Positions 10,284 through 20,057 of a stretch of DNA of 64,000 nucleotides are shown here, piece by piece (position 1 is the first letter of the stretch; each line of letters starts with the position of its first letter). The stretch covers positions 434,001 to 498,000 of the forward strand of contig JAPKDQ010000001.1 of the NCBI GenBank assembly GCA_028822445.1. The letters are read 5' to 3'. The notes under the pieces are model-generated. The model made no database searches and was not told the DNA's origin. It worked only from the letters and a program-made list of their open reading frames with translations. A program made the position numbers and the translations under genes. This DNA comes from Rhodospirillaceae bacterium (GTDB lineage Bacteria > Pseudomonadota > Alphaproteobacteria > Rhodospirillales > Rhodospirillaceae).

Positions 10284-10751
10284 TCCTTCGTTCAGTTTTC
10301 TGACACCTCTCTATATCCAATTTTTCAATCTGCTGCCTGCCTAACTTACTGCGCAAGCAAATGTGATCTGCGGTGGAGCAGTGCGAGGGGTCAGCCAGTT
10401 GTGTTCTCATGGATCCATATGGAAACTCTGTGCTGATTGATCAGTACGTTTGAAGAAAGGTCTCTATACCCAACCGCCACCTCTCTTAAGTTTGAGGGGG
10501 GGGGGCGCTTGAGGCAATGGGCGCCTGAACCTGCACAACGGGGAATTACTGTGGCGGCACTCGAGCCGTCGGTTGTCCTGCTGGTGTCACTGTTCTAGAC
10601 GTTACGGGCGTTGCTGTACGTGATGCATCTGCCCGGGCTGTTTCTTAGACGAGACGAAGTAATTCTTTAGAGGGTACATGGACCACAGCAGTCTGGGTCG
10701 CCTCGTCTGTGACAAGCCCGCGGCACTTGAGCGCTCGGGGCTGTGGCCATG

Positions 10752-11582
10752 TCAGCCGGCGATCAGCCTTTCGGCAACGGCCGTAATGTCCAAAGAGGCT
10801 TCCGAATTTGGTGAGCGGATTAGAATTGGTGTTTGATTGCGTATAGTTTCACTTACACGTGCGTCGCTACGAATGATTCCTGCAAGCGAAGGTGAAACCT
10901 TCAGAAATGTATGGCAGGCTTTACACAACGTTTTATAGGTTCGCTCGCCTGCGCGCGTTGAATTAGATGCGTTTATGATGACCCGTATGTCCAGGTTCGG
11001 GCGTTTGAGCGCGGTTAGCTTGATAAAAGCATACGCGTCTGCAAGCGATGTTGGTTCATCTCTAGTGACGACTAAAACAGTATCAGCCGCGTGTAAGAGC
11101 TGGCGGACTGAATTTTCAACACCTGCCACAAGATCAAGGATGACCCTGTCGTAGCGCGCCGCCATAAGTAATAAATCTTCGCTAAGGATCTGCAAGCGCG
11201 ATGTGGGAATGTTTGTTAGGCTTCCCGACCCTGAGCGCCCGGCAATAATATCAAACCCGCCTTGTTCGTAGTGCATGGATGCTTGATTGAGAGACAGCTT
11301 ACCGGCGATGACGCTACCAAGATCGTAATGCGGCATAAGGCCCAATTGGATGTCGACATTAGCCAGGCCAAGGTCGCCATCAAACAACAGAACACGTTCA
11401 CCACGCATGGCTAGGGCATGACTTAACGTAATTGAGAAAAACGTTTTTCCAACCCCACCTTTGCCAGAGGCAACGGCAATGATGCGTCCGCGCTTGGCGG
11501 ATACAGCGGGGCGACCTGCAAGAGACAGACCCTGAGGGTCACTTGGACCTTGAGGCGATGGTGGGAAATCGGAATTCATCAA
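10752..11582 (-). CDS. flhG: FlhG/FleN-like MinD-family ATPase
   Basis: Deviant Walker A KGGVGKT; FDGDLGLANVDIQLG; overlaps flhF by the ATGA junction, the canonical flhF-flhG order. Confidence 0.85.
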   Translation of the reverse strand: MMNSDFPPSPQGPSDPQGLSLAGRPAVSAKRGRIIAVASGKGGVGKTFFSITLSHALAMRGERVLLFDGDLGLANVDIQLGLMPHYDLGSVIAGKLSLNQASMHYEQGGFDIIAGRSGSGSLTNIPTSRLQILSEDLLLMAARYDRVILDLVAGVENSVRQLLHAADTVLVVTRDEPTSLADAYAFIKLTALKRPNLDIRVIINASNSTRAGERTYKTLCKACHTFLKVSPSLAGIIRSDARVSETIRNQTPILIRSPNSEASLDITAVAERLIAG

Positions 11583-12601
11583 GACACTTCAGTTCTGGGG
11601 CCTTCGGGTCGTTCTGGCATTTTGTTATCTTCAAAGTGAGCCGGTTGCAGGTCTTTGTCCGGCGGTAAAATCATGCGCGCCATGGAAACAGGATTGATGG
11701 CGCAAAGACCAGTCGCAACGTGAGGGTTGATACTCACCTCTGAAAACATTAACTGTCCGGCGTCGGCGGCTGCGAGTATGGAGCCCAGCCTTCTGGTCAT
11801 ATCAAGTCTGGTGGCTAGGACTCGGGTCGCGCCACAGGCTGAGAATGATTCCCCGATATCAGCGGCCTCGCCAGCGTCGCCGCCTGCCGCCAGAACAAGA
11901 ATTGGTTCGATATCCGCACTGTGCGTTAGTGCCTTAAGGTAATTCATGTCGTGATGGCTAAATGGATTCAGTCCTGGGCTATCGATGAAGACTAAATCAT
12001 AGTTCTCTATCATTGTGGCTACCGCATGAGGGAGGGTATCTGTTCCGCGAACTTGATGAATTTCAACCTCAAGAATTTTTGTGAATGCGGTGAGCTGTTC
12101 AACGGCTCCAGCGCGAATGGTATCTATTGTGATGACGCCAACAGGCCGACCGGCGAGCCGCGCACGTGCTGCGAGTTTGGCGACGGTGATGGTTTTTCCT
12201 GATCCGGGTGGGCCAACCAACATAAAGGGTCGAGGCGCCTTGCGTTCTGGCAATGGAGCAAAATCGAAATGGCCTTCGAGCGCGGCAGCGCAGGCCATGG
12301 TTGGTGAGCCAACCTCTACGGAGCGCGCTGTCATAACCATTTTTTCGATCAAGCGAGCCGGAACGCCGTGGTATGTCAAGGCTTCTCGTACGCCCTCCGA
12401 GAAAGGTGTCGTATTCTCACCTGCTAGCGCACGCGTTATATTCTCATCGCCATCTGGTGCTTCAAGAGCGGCTGTGATGCGCACACCCTGTCCATCTGAA
12501 GACCGCTGGGTCGAGACGATGATTGCATCTTCTCCCAGTTCTTGGCGAACTAAGTTCATGGCCTCTGCCATGTTGGCGGCTGTGTAGGACTTTAGACGCA
12601 T
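11579..12601 (-). CDS. flhF: FlhF-like SRP-type GTPase (flagellar placement)
   Basis: N-terminal MRLKSYTAANMAEAMNLVRQELGEDAIIVSTQ typical of FlhF; G1 GPPGSGKTITVAKLA; SRP-GTPase layout; downstream flhG. Confidence 0.88.
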   Translation of the reverse strand: MRLKSYTAANMAEAMNLVRQELGEDAIIVSTQRSSDGQGVRITAALEAPDGDENITRALAGENTTPFSEGVREALTYHGVPARLIEKMVMTARSVEVGSPTMACAAALEGHFDFAPLPERKAPRPFMLVGPPGSGKTITVAKLAARARLAGRPVGVITIDTIRAGAVEQLTAFTKILEVEIHQVRGTDTLPHAVATMIENYDLVFIDSPGLNPFSHHDMNYLKALTHSADIEPILVLAAGGDAGEAADIGESFSACGATRVLATRLDMTRRLGSILAAADAGQLMFSEVSINPHVATGLCAINPVSMARMILPPDKDLQPAHFEDNKMPERPEGPRTEVS

Positions 12602-13043
12602 CGTTTAAGACCTATCGCGCTCCCCAACGCTTTCCGTGTAGGCACAAGACCCAATTGTAGACCTTATTATATGTCAGGTTTGCCCGACAGTTGTGATTTT
12701 TGACTTCTAGCCTATGTCGTTTTGTGACGTCACGAATGCGACCAGCTAGAATCTATCAATGATGGACCGAATGCACGTGTGAATCATAGGCGATGTCAGC
12801 ATCGCCGGCGTTTCGTGTTGCATGGCGCATGGTTCGAAATTTTGTCGGACGGCTGTGCTCACTTCCTGCAATAGTGATGGCGCCGTGGAGAGTTAATGCT
12901 CATCACCTTAACCCACCAGGGCCCAGTAAGGGCTTGTCGCCTCGAGTTTCGGACGTTAATGAGGCATGCCTTAATAAGGCGTCAATACTTGGCAAGAATT
13001 GCCGGGTTGACCCCAGCCAAGAAGCAACGCCCACTAAGGGATT

Positions 13044-14039
13044 ATGAATAAAGACCAATCATCGGGCTCGAATCAGGCCGTTCTTCTAGATCTTGGAGCC
13101 GTTATTGCGACGGTTACGGTTGATGAGCCACGCGTTTTGCTGGTTGGGCCCGAGGAGCTAAATTCTAGGCCTCGGTTGCCTTCGGGTCCATTTGATCCGG
13201 ATTCTGACCGGACAATGGAAGAAGGGCTTCGCCGCTGGGTCACAGATCAAACTGGACTCAATTTAGGGTTTGTGGAGCAGCTCTATACGTTCGGTGACCG
13301 GTTCCGCGATCCAGATGCCAGAGCTGGCGGCCCGCGCTCGATTTCCGTGGGATACGTGGCGCTTGTGCGGCAGTCAGCGGCGAAACGGCCAGCGGGCTCG
13401 GATTGGTTCGATTGGTACCGCCTGTTTCCTTGGGAAGATTGGCGTAATGGCATACCAGCGATGCTTGAGAACCTTCTTCAGCCGAAGATTTTAAGCTGGA
13501 TAGATGGCGGAGAAAGTTCAAAAGCCCGGAAGGGGCGTCAAGAAAGAGCTGATGTCGCTTTTGGTTTTAGCGATGCGGGTTGGGATGCGGACCGTGTTCT
13601 TGAGCGCTATGAGTTGTTGTATGAAGCTGGACTGGTCGCTGAAACCGTTACTGATGGGCGAATTAAGACCGGATTTGATCAATCTGATGCCCATACCTTG
13701 ACGGGGCTTCCGCTCCATCAGGATCACCGGCGTATTTTAGCTACTGCATTGGGGCGGTTGCGCGGAAAAATTCGCTACAGACCTGTTATTTTTGAAGTTA
13801 TGCCAGCAGACTTTACCCTTTTACAATTGCAAAGGGCAGTGGAGGGGCTGGCTGGTGCGCCGTTACACAAGCAAAATTTCAGACGCCTGGTGGCTGCGGA
13901 GGGCCTCGTTGAGCCTACAGGGCAGTTCTCTTCTGAAACTGGCGGGCGGCCTGCAGAGTTGTTCCGCTTTCGGCCAGGCGTGGTGCGGGAACGGCCAGCG
14001 CCAGGAGTTCGTATGCCTCGCGGAAAGCGCACAAAATAG
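13044..14039 (+). CDS. nadQ: NadQ/NrtR-like regulator (degenerate Nudix domain plus C-terminal winged helix), probable NAD biosynthesis regulator
   Basis: Nudix-like fold with degenerate box (EEGLRRWVTDQTGL in place of REUXEEXGU); C-terminal wHTH resembling NrtR (LQRAVEGLAGAPLHKQNFRRLV..TGGRPAELFRF); immediately upstream of nadA-nadC. Confidence 0.75.
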   Translation: MNKDQSSGSNQAVLLDLGAVIATVTVDEPRVLLVGPEELNSRPRLPSGPFDPDSDRTMEEGLRRWVTDQTGLNLGFVEQLYTFGDRFRDPDARAGGPRSISVGYVALVRQSAAKRPAGSDWFDWYRLFPWEDWRNGIPAMLENLLQPKILSWIDGGESSKARKGRQERADVAFGFSDAGWDADRVLERYELLYEAGLVAETVTDGRIKTGFDQSDAHTLTGLPLHQDHRRILATALGRLRGKIRYRPVIFEVMPADFTLLQLQRAVEGLAGAPLHKQNFRRLVAAEGLVEPTGQFSSETGGRPAELFRFRPGVVRERPAPGVRMPRGKRTK

Positions 14040-14176
14040 AGGCTTATGAACTATTTTCGTTGATTCATAGACGTCGTGGCGCTTTTTACGCGCTAGCGGT
14101 TTCTTGACTTATGGCAGCCTTATGAATAGGTTCAGCTCAACACGAGCATAAGGACGGTGTGGCTATTCGTCCAATA

Positions 14177-14195
14177 TATGCTCAATTTAAGTATA
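14177..14195. promoter_or_regulatory. Putative NadQ operator (imperfect palindrome) upstream of nadA
   Basis: TATGCTC-AATTT-AAGTATA; the right arm matches the reverse complement of the left (GAGCATA) at 5/7; a TATAAT-like -10 follows at 14203-14208. Confidence 0.4.
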
Positions 14196-14217
14196 AGTAT
14201 CATATAATTGTAATAAA

Positions 14218-15258
14218 GTGAGTGGCGGAATGAACGCTTCAAACCTTGCCCCGGTTGACCTGACCTTTAACGAGGAGATCCAGAGCCGAACCGCGCCGTT
14301 GTACGAGCGGGTTAAGAAGGTCATTCCTGAAATAGAGTGGGCTGTGCATGCCCCCAAGATTGACGCGATCAATCGCCTTAAGACGGAGCGTAATGCTGTA
14401 ATTCTTGGCCACAATTACATGACCCCAGAAATTTACCACTGCGTCGCCGATATTGTGGGTGATTCTTTGGCGCTGGCCCGCCATGCCGTTGACACGGATG
14501 CTGACGTTATCGTTATGGCCGGGGTTCACTTCATGGCTGAAACAGCGAAGCTGATTAATCCTAACAAGACGGTTTTAATTCCGGACACGCGGGCAGGGTG
14601 CTCATTGGCGGCATCTATAACTGCTGCAGATGTTCGGCTCATGAAAGAGAAGTATCCCGGTGTGCCCATCGTCACGTACGTCAATACGTCAGCAGATGTT
14701 AAGGCTGAATCTGACATCTGTTGTACGTCCGGCAATGCGGTGGAGATTATTGAATCCCTTGGCGTCGACAAAGTCATCATGCTGCCAGATGAATACCTGG
14801 CGCTGAATGTTGCCCGTGAGACAAAAGTTGAAATAGTGACCTGGAAAGGTCGATGCGAAGTCCATGAACAGTTTACGCCCCAGGATATCCGTGAATTCCG
14901 TGAGAACTATCCCGGTGTTGTTGTCCTCGCTCACCCTGAATGTCCGCCCGATGTTATTGATGAGGCAGACTATTCAGGCTCTACGGCCGGTATGGCCGAC
15001 TACGTCGGTGAGAATAAACCGGGCCGCGTCGTATTGGTTACGGAATGTTCCATGAGTGATAATGTGTCTGCGCAATACCCAGATATTGAGTTCGTAAAGC
15101 CGTGCAACCTGTGTCCGCATATGAAGCGTATCGAGCTCGATAATATTCTAACCGCTCTGCAAAATATGGAGCATGAAGTGACCATTGACCCGGCCATTGC
15201 AGATAATGCACGGCGGTCAGTTGATCGTATGCTCAATGGTTGGAAACCCGGTGAATAA
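14218..15258 (+). CDS. nadA: Quinolinate synthase NadA
   Basis: [71 protein letters not shown]; start GTG 14218 or ATG 14230. Confidence 0.96.
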   Translation: MSGGMNASNLAPVDLTFNEEIQSRTAPLYERVKKVIPEIEWAVHAPKIDAINRLKTERNAVILGHNYMTPEIYHCVADIVGDSLALARHAVDTDADVIVMAGVHFMAETAKLINPNKTVLIPDTRAGCSLAASITAADVRLMKEKYPGVPIVTYVNTSADVKAESDICCTSGNAVEIIESLGVDKVIMLPDEYLALNVARETKVEIVTWKGRCEVHEQFTPQDIREFRENYPGVVVLAHPECPPDVIDEADYSGSTAGMADYVGENKPGRVVLVTECSMSDNVSAQYPDIEFVKPCNLCPHMKRIELDNILTALQNMEHEVTIDPAIADNARRSVDRMLNGWKPGE

Positions 15259-15294
15259 CTGGGGCATTGGCGCCTTAGCTATCAGGATCAGTCT

Positions 15295-16152
15295 ATGACA
15301 GCACCCGTTTTTCCGCTGCCTGTCTCTTTGCTTGATGGCATCGTTGCCTATGCTCTTCAAGAAGACTTGGGTACAGCCGGCGATATCACATCCAGCATAA
15401 CCGTCTCCGAGGATGCTCAGGCCGTCGCGAACGTCGTGGTGCGTCGTCCAGGAACGGTCTCTGGGTTGCCGGTTGCTGTCCAAGCCTTTAGGTCGGTGGA
15501 CCCTACTCTGTGTCTTAAAACCCTCTGTGCTGATGGAAGCCAGGCAGTACCGGGTGATGTTATTCTAAGTGTATCAGGGCGAGCTCGTTCGGTGTTAACG
15601 GCTGAGCGGACGGTTCTAAATTTTCTCGGGCACCTTTCCGGTGTCGCAACTGAAACCCGGACGCTTGTTGATGCGGTAGCCCATACCAAGGTTCGTATTT
15701 GCTGTACGCGGAAGACAACGCCTGGTCTGCGGGTCCTTGAAAAATATGCGGTTCGCTGTGGCGGAGGTTTTAACCACCGGTTTGGTTTGGGTGATGGCCT
15801 ATTGATAAAAGACAATCACATCATTGCAGCTCAAGGTATTGCCGCGGCGGTTGTTGAGGCGAAGGCTAAGGTCGGTCACATGGTTAAGATTGAAGTTGAG
15901 GTTGATCGCATTGATCAAATTGAACCTGCGTTATCTGGTGGCGCTGACGTGATTATGTTGGATAATATGGATCCACCGACAATGGCGGAGGCCGTCACAC
16001 TTATTGCCCGACGTGCCATCGTCGAAGCATCAGGGTCTATTACCAAGGATACTGTTAAAGCTGTGGCTGAAAGTGGAGTTGATGTCATCTCGGTCGGATG
16101 GATTACGCACTCTGCGCCAACCCTTGATGTTGGGCTCGATTTCCAACATTAG
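15295..16152 (+). CDS. nadC: Nicotinate-nucleotide pyrophosphorylase (carboxylating) NadC
   Basis: ALQEDLGTAGDITS, ERTVLNFLGHLSGVAT, CTRKTTPGLRVLEKYAVRCGGGFNHRFGLGDGLLIKDNH are diagnostic. Confidence 0.96.
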   Translation: MTAPVFPLPVSLLDGIVAYALQEDLGTAGDITSSITVSEDAQAVANVVVRRPGTVSGLPVAVQAFRSVDPTLCLKTLCADGSQAVPGDVILSVSGRARSVLTAERTVLNFLGHLSGVATETRTLVDAVAHTKVRICCTRKTTPGLRVLEKYAVRCGGGFNHRFGLGDGLLIKDNHIIAAQGIAAAVVEAKAKVGHMVKIEVEVDRIDQIEPALSGGADVIMLDNMDPPTMAEAVTLIARRAIVEASGSITKDTVKAVAESGVDVISVGWITHSAPTLDVGLDFQH

Positions 16153-16173
16153 CCATTTGTATTGAGAATATAA

Positions 16174-16209
16174 AAAGTCCCGAAGACACTGTCCTCAGGG
16201 CTTTCTAAT
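16174..16209 (+). terminator. Putative intrinsic terminator after nadC
   Basis: AAAGTCCCGAAGACA-CT-GTCCTCAGGGCTTT imperfect hairpin directly after the nadC stop. Confidence 0.5.
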
Positions 16210-16655
16210 TAGGTTATGGGTTTATTTTTAACGATTAACTCTAAGCAATTCGTCGAGCATATTATCTGACTTCGTGGCAACCTTGGCGGCACGCCTTGCT
16301 TTTGTTTGCGCCATTAGCAGTCATGGTGAATGCTGCATTTTCTGATAACCTAGATTTAGTCTCTGCCGTGGCGCCCTATCTGTGTCAGAATGGTTGCAAG
16401 CTAAATGCGTCTCATTGGAACAATGACAACGCATTCGGCTATCGATTCTAGACCGTATTGATGCTCTTTCTTTTTTCCAAAGAACGCCTTGGATGAACTT
16501 GCACTTGATCGCGTATAACGCCGCCAAAAGCGCAGCCTATATGGTGCGGTTGTCACACTTTTATACGGCTAAGAAAAACGGGTGTGCGAACTTGAGGTGG
16601 GTCACGCTACTCGAAGTGACCATATCGCTCAACTTGAAGACACGCTGATAGCCTT

Positions 16656-18419
16656 TCAGATACTCCTGTTTAGTTGATTTTCGAAAGCCTGCCAGATCAG
16701 TTCCCCAACTTCACCGCCGATGAAGTCAGACCGGCCAAGTCCTGCGCGGTCTGTCATTTCTTCGACGGCTTGTGATATTTCGTCTCGAAGAGACGTATCG
16801 CTGCTGAGCCTCACAGCGACTGCGACGTAGTCATCACGTGATTCCGTGATCATCACGCCTAGGTCTATCTCCCTGAGAAGGGCAGCGCTTTGACGACATC
16901 GAGCAGTTTCCCCTGACAGTACGACCGGGGGGCACCCGCATAGAAGGGGATCAATGATTGAAACAGCACCAGAGTAAGGGAAGCTGTCTAGATAGATATC
17001 AGCTAGTTTAAGTAATCCAAGTATTGGCGCACGCGACGACTGAGGTTCCAAGAGATGCAGTCGACCTATATCAATCCCGGCGGCAGTAAACCGGTCGTGA
17101 AGGAATTTTACAAAGCTTTTTCTTTGCGGATAATGCGCCGCCCAGGTTGGGTTGAATGGATAAAGGACCATGTGTGAGTCTTTCACTGCTCCAAGGATAT
17201 CTGTCCAAGCGTTCAGGAGGTCTGGGCCTATTTTGAACGCATTCGCGCCGGAGACGAACACTATTCCGGTGTCTGGCAAGCCTAGATCGCTTCGCGTAAG
17301 CGATTGGGGTTCTACCGCTCCATCAATAAAGTGATAGTGGTTAGAGGACCCTTCTACTAAGGCTAATTGTTCCGTGTAATCGGCCTCGGCGTCCTCTGGT
17401 TCATTCAGAACCCCATTAATGTACAGGTCGACTGTATCGAAACCCGACGTCACAGGAGACGTGTGCATGACGACCTGCAATCTAGCCAACCTTTGAGCCA
17501 TAAGTTGGGTCCAGGGGAATGTGCAGATATTTGTAATGTTGGCCGCACAAATTAGGACGTCCAAGTCTTCCCTGATGATCATTGCTGCTGCTTCTGCAAT
17601 GTCGTCTGCCGGCAGAGAGATAAGTGCGTCCGCTAAATCATCCAGACCTCGGCTTAGAATGTCGGCCGCAGCATCTGGAACGAAGGCTGTGATGTTAAAG
17701 TGTTTTTTTGATAAACCGATTAGGTGGCCCCTGATCGCAGCCATTTCTGATTGAGCGCTTGGACTTAAGATGCCGATTCTTAATTGTCCCGGCAATTGGC
17801 TTGGCCAAACAGGAACGTGCTCATGGAGAAGGCCGGCGATTTTGAGATGCAACTGAATGAGTTCGGCGCGTTTCACAATGATATCGTGCAGCGATACGTC
17901 CTCGCAATACACTGGGGTCAAAATAAATCCATCAAGGAAACCATTTAAAACGTTGCGTTGAAAATTGATTTCATCGATCACACGAGCAGCCTTATGAATT
18001 TCCTCAGTGGCCTTTGATAGATGCGTTAACGCTTGGCGGCGCGCCCCAACTTTCTCGAAAAAATGGGGTAGGCCGAGAAGAGCGCGAACCATAGTTGCCA
18101 CGATTTCTTTCGGCACATCGATGAGTTCAAAAGAGCGTTCTATTCGGTATGAATACATAAATAGGGATAGAGCTAGGTACGCACATGCTTTGCGAACGGG
18201 GTCGTGTTCCATGGTTAACATGCGATGGCAACGTTCGGCGACGGCTTGATCGAATTTGCTCATCGGAAGCTGACGTAAGTTCGTGTTGTAGATGGCGGCA
18301 AGCGCGTCGCCTGTAGGCGCGTTGCTTAGTGCTCCAATCTTATCGATGCGTGCCTCAAGGCATATTTCGGCCAACTCTAGACGCAAGTCGCGTAATTTAA
18401 CTTCGGTTTCTGAATCCAT
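16656..18419 (-). CDS. SPINDLY/OGT-like glycosyltransferase (COG3914-type C-terminal domain)
   Basis: LRIGILSPSAQSEMAAIRGHLIGL..; TSGFDTVDLYINGVLNEPEDAEADYTEQLALVEG; YLDSFPYSGAVSIIDPLLCGCPPVVLSGETARCRQSAALLREIDLG, typical of the OGT/SPY catalytic region. Confidence 0.75.
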   Translation of the reverse strand: MDSETEVKLRDLRLELAEICLEARIDKIGALSNAPTGDALAAIYNTNLRQLPMSKFDQAVAERCHRMLTMEHDPVRKACAYLALSLFMYSYRIERSFELIDVPKEIVATMVRALLGLPHFFEKVGARRQALTHLSKATEEIHKAARVIDEINFQRNVLNGFLDGFILTPVYCEDVSLHDIIVKRAELIQLHLKIAGLLHEHVPVWPSQLPGQLRIGILSPSAQSEMAAIRGHLIGLSKKHFNITAFVPDAAADILSRGLDDLADALISLPADDIAEAAAMIIREDLDVLICAANITNICTFPWTQLMAQRLARLQVVMHTSPVTSGFDTVDLYINGVLNEPEDAEADYTEQLALVEGSSNHYHFIDGAVEPQSLTRSDLGLPDTGIVFVSGANAFKIGPDLLNAWTDILGAVKDSHMVLYPFNPTWAAHYPQRKSFVKFLHDRFTAAGIDIGRLHLLEPQSSRAPILGLLKLADIYLDSFPYSGAVSIIDPLLCGCPPVVLSGETARCRQSAALLREIDLGVMITESRDDYVAVAVRLSSDTSLRDEISQAVEEMTDRAGLGRSDFIGGEVGELIWQAFENQLNRSI

Positions 18420-18421
18420 TC

Positions 18422-19702
18422 TTAAGGGGGCGGAGTTAGTCGCGAGGGGTTTGTGATCAAGTCTATAATGGCGCCCGTCGTTAAGGTGAGGCTTTCCTCT
18501 CCGTCACTAAAAATGCCGTTCGCAGCGCTGGCTAGGGTCTCTCGAGCGGTTTTGTCTTCGAGTAGAGTGGCGACAGTGCGAGTTAGGCCTTTTGGACCGC
18601 AAACCTGGAGGGCCATTTTGTGAGCAGTCATTTTGTCGGCGATATTTTGGAAGTTTTCCATATCCGGGCCAAACAGTATTGCACAGTTGAAGTGGCTGGG
18701 CTCAACAGGGTTCTGTCCGCCAGTTGAGGCAAGGCTCTTACCCACGAATACGATGGGGCAGACCGAGAACATTGTTCCCAGTTCACCTATGGTATCAACA
18801 ATGTAAATATCCGTTGAGCTGTTGATCGGCTGGCCAAGACTGCGGGTTGCAGTTTCCAGGCCGGAAGCTTTCCCAAGCCCAGCTATCTTCTTACCCCGGC
18901 TTGGGTGGCGTGGAGCGATAATGGTCAAGAGATCAGGAGTCTGGTTGGCTATCTCTTTGTGAGTTGCGAATGCAATTCCCTCTTCTCCTGGATGCGTACT
19001 TGCTGCAAGCCAAACAGGTCGCTTATCTATCATCGCCCGGAGGTAGTCCGCATCGGGCAGGCTTACTGGAAGTGCGGGCGCCGCTAACTTGATGTTTCCG
19101 GTGACCCTTACAGATCTAGCACCTATTGCTTTGTACCTGGCTGCGTGTTCCTCCGTCTGGGCAAGAACCAATGTGAGTGAAGCCATGATTCTTTGGGCAG
19201 TGACGGGAAACCGGCGCCACCCTCGAACGGTGCTTTCTGACAGTCGAGCGTTAACTATAACGGTTGGAATCTCTTGATCTCTTAGAGCAAAGAGTGTGTT
19301 GGGCCAAAGCTCAGATTCCATACGTATGGCTACGTTGGGCTGCCACAGCGATAAAAAACTGCCTACCCAGGCGCGACGATCCCACGGCGCAAATTGATGT
19401 GTCGCTCGGTCAGGTAGTCTCTCGGCAAGAACGCGGGCGCTTGTGTTGGTTCCTGTCGTTATCAAAATACTCAGTTTTGGGTTTTCTAGAAGTCGCTCAA
19501 TGAGCGGTAATAACGCGAGAGCCTCGCCAACACTGGCTGCATGACACCAGATAAGTTGGCCGGTCGGTCTTATTTTTGAGGTTAGTCCGCGCCGTTCTCC
19601 AAGCCGTGAGTAATCCTCTTTTCCCCGCAATGCCCTGGCGCATAGCAATACACGCAGCGGCCAGGCCGCGATGAACGTTGCAAATCTATATAGAGAAATC
19701 AT
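18422..19702 (-). CDS. waaA: 3-deoxy-D-manno-octulosonic acid (Kdo) transferase
   Basis: WCHAASVGEALALLPLIERLL, SELWPNTLFALRDQEIPTVIVNARLSESTVRGWRR, GGQNPVEPSHFNCAILFGPDMENF. Confidence 0.95.
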   Translation of the reverse strand: MISLYRFATFIAAWPLRVLLCARALRGKEDYSRLGERRGLTSKIRPTGQLIWCHAASVGEALALLPLIERLLENPKLSILITTGTNTSARVLAERLPDRATHQFAPWDRRAWVGSFLSLWQPNVAIRMESELWPNTLFALRDQEIPTVIVNARLSESTVRGWRRFPVTAQRIMASLTLVLAQTEEHAARYKAIGARSVRVTGNIKLAAPALPVSLPDADYLRAMIDKRPVWLAASTHPGEEGIAFATHKEIANQTPDLLTIIAPRHPSRGKKIAGLGKASGLETATRSLGQPINSSTDIYIVDTIGELGTMFSVCPIVFVGKSLASTGGQNPVEPSHFNCAILFGPDMENFQNIADKMTAHKMALQVCGPKGLTRTVATLLEDKTARETLASAANGIFSDGEESLTLTTGAIIDLITNPSRLTPPP

Positions 19703-20057
19703 AGACCGTCACACAGCCGTAGAAACATCGTCCGGGGCAGATTATCGCTCCGGGCTGGGGGATAGTATGACGTGAAAGATAGGTTTTGGTTAGGCTTTTT
19801 TATGGAAGGTTTGTCCTGGCCCTCACAAGTTGACAGTATGCTTAAAGTCATTGATCTGGCGTCATAGGCTTGCGCTCAAACCTGAGCGCACTAATTTTGC
19901 CAAGTTGTTCGCTTTACTGTTGTAAACCCTTTGGCGAACTTATGCCCACTCAATTTTATTTCATGTGCGCTGGGTTTAGTCGCTTGTCTTAACTATCAGG
20001 ACACAACCGTGAGCTGGATCGAAGCATGTTAATGCAGGGCGGTCTATTATTATGAGC

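Noticed and set aside
10496-10505. Intergenic G10 tract
   Set aside because: Downstream of any clear gene and with no reading frame to switch; may be a sequencing artefact.
10560-10750. Minus-strand fragment LKCRGLVTDEATQTAVVHVPSKELLRLV after flhG
   Set aside because: Looks weakly protein-like but too short and unrecognised to assign to a flagellar gene.
12081-12587. 168-aa plus-strand ORF
   Set aside because: Antisense to flhF, no recognisable motif.
12602-13043. Search for an flhA relic upstream of flhF
   Set aside because: Six-frame reading by eye gave no convincing FlhA segment; the 84-aa plus-strand ORF here has no recognised family.
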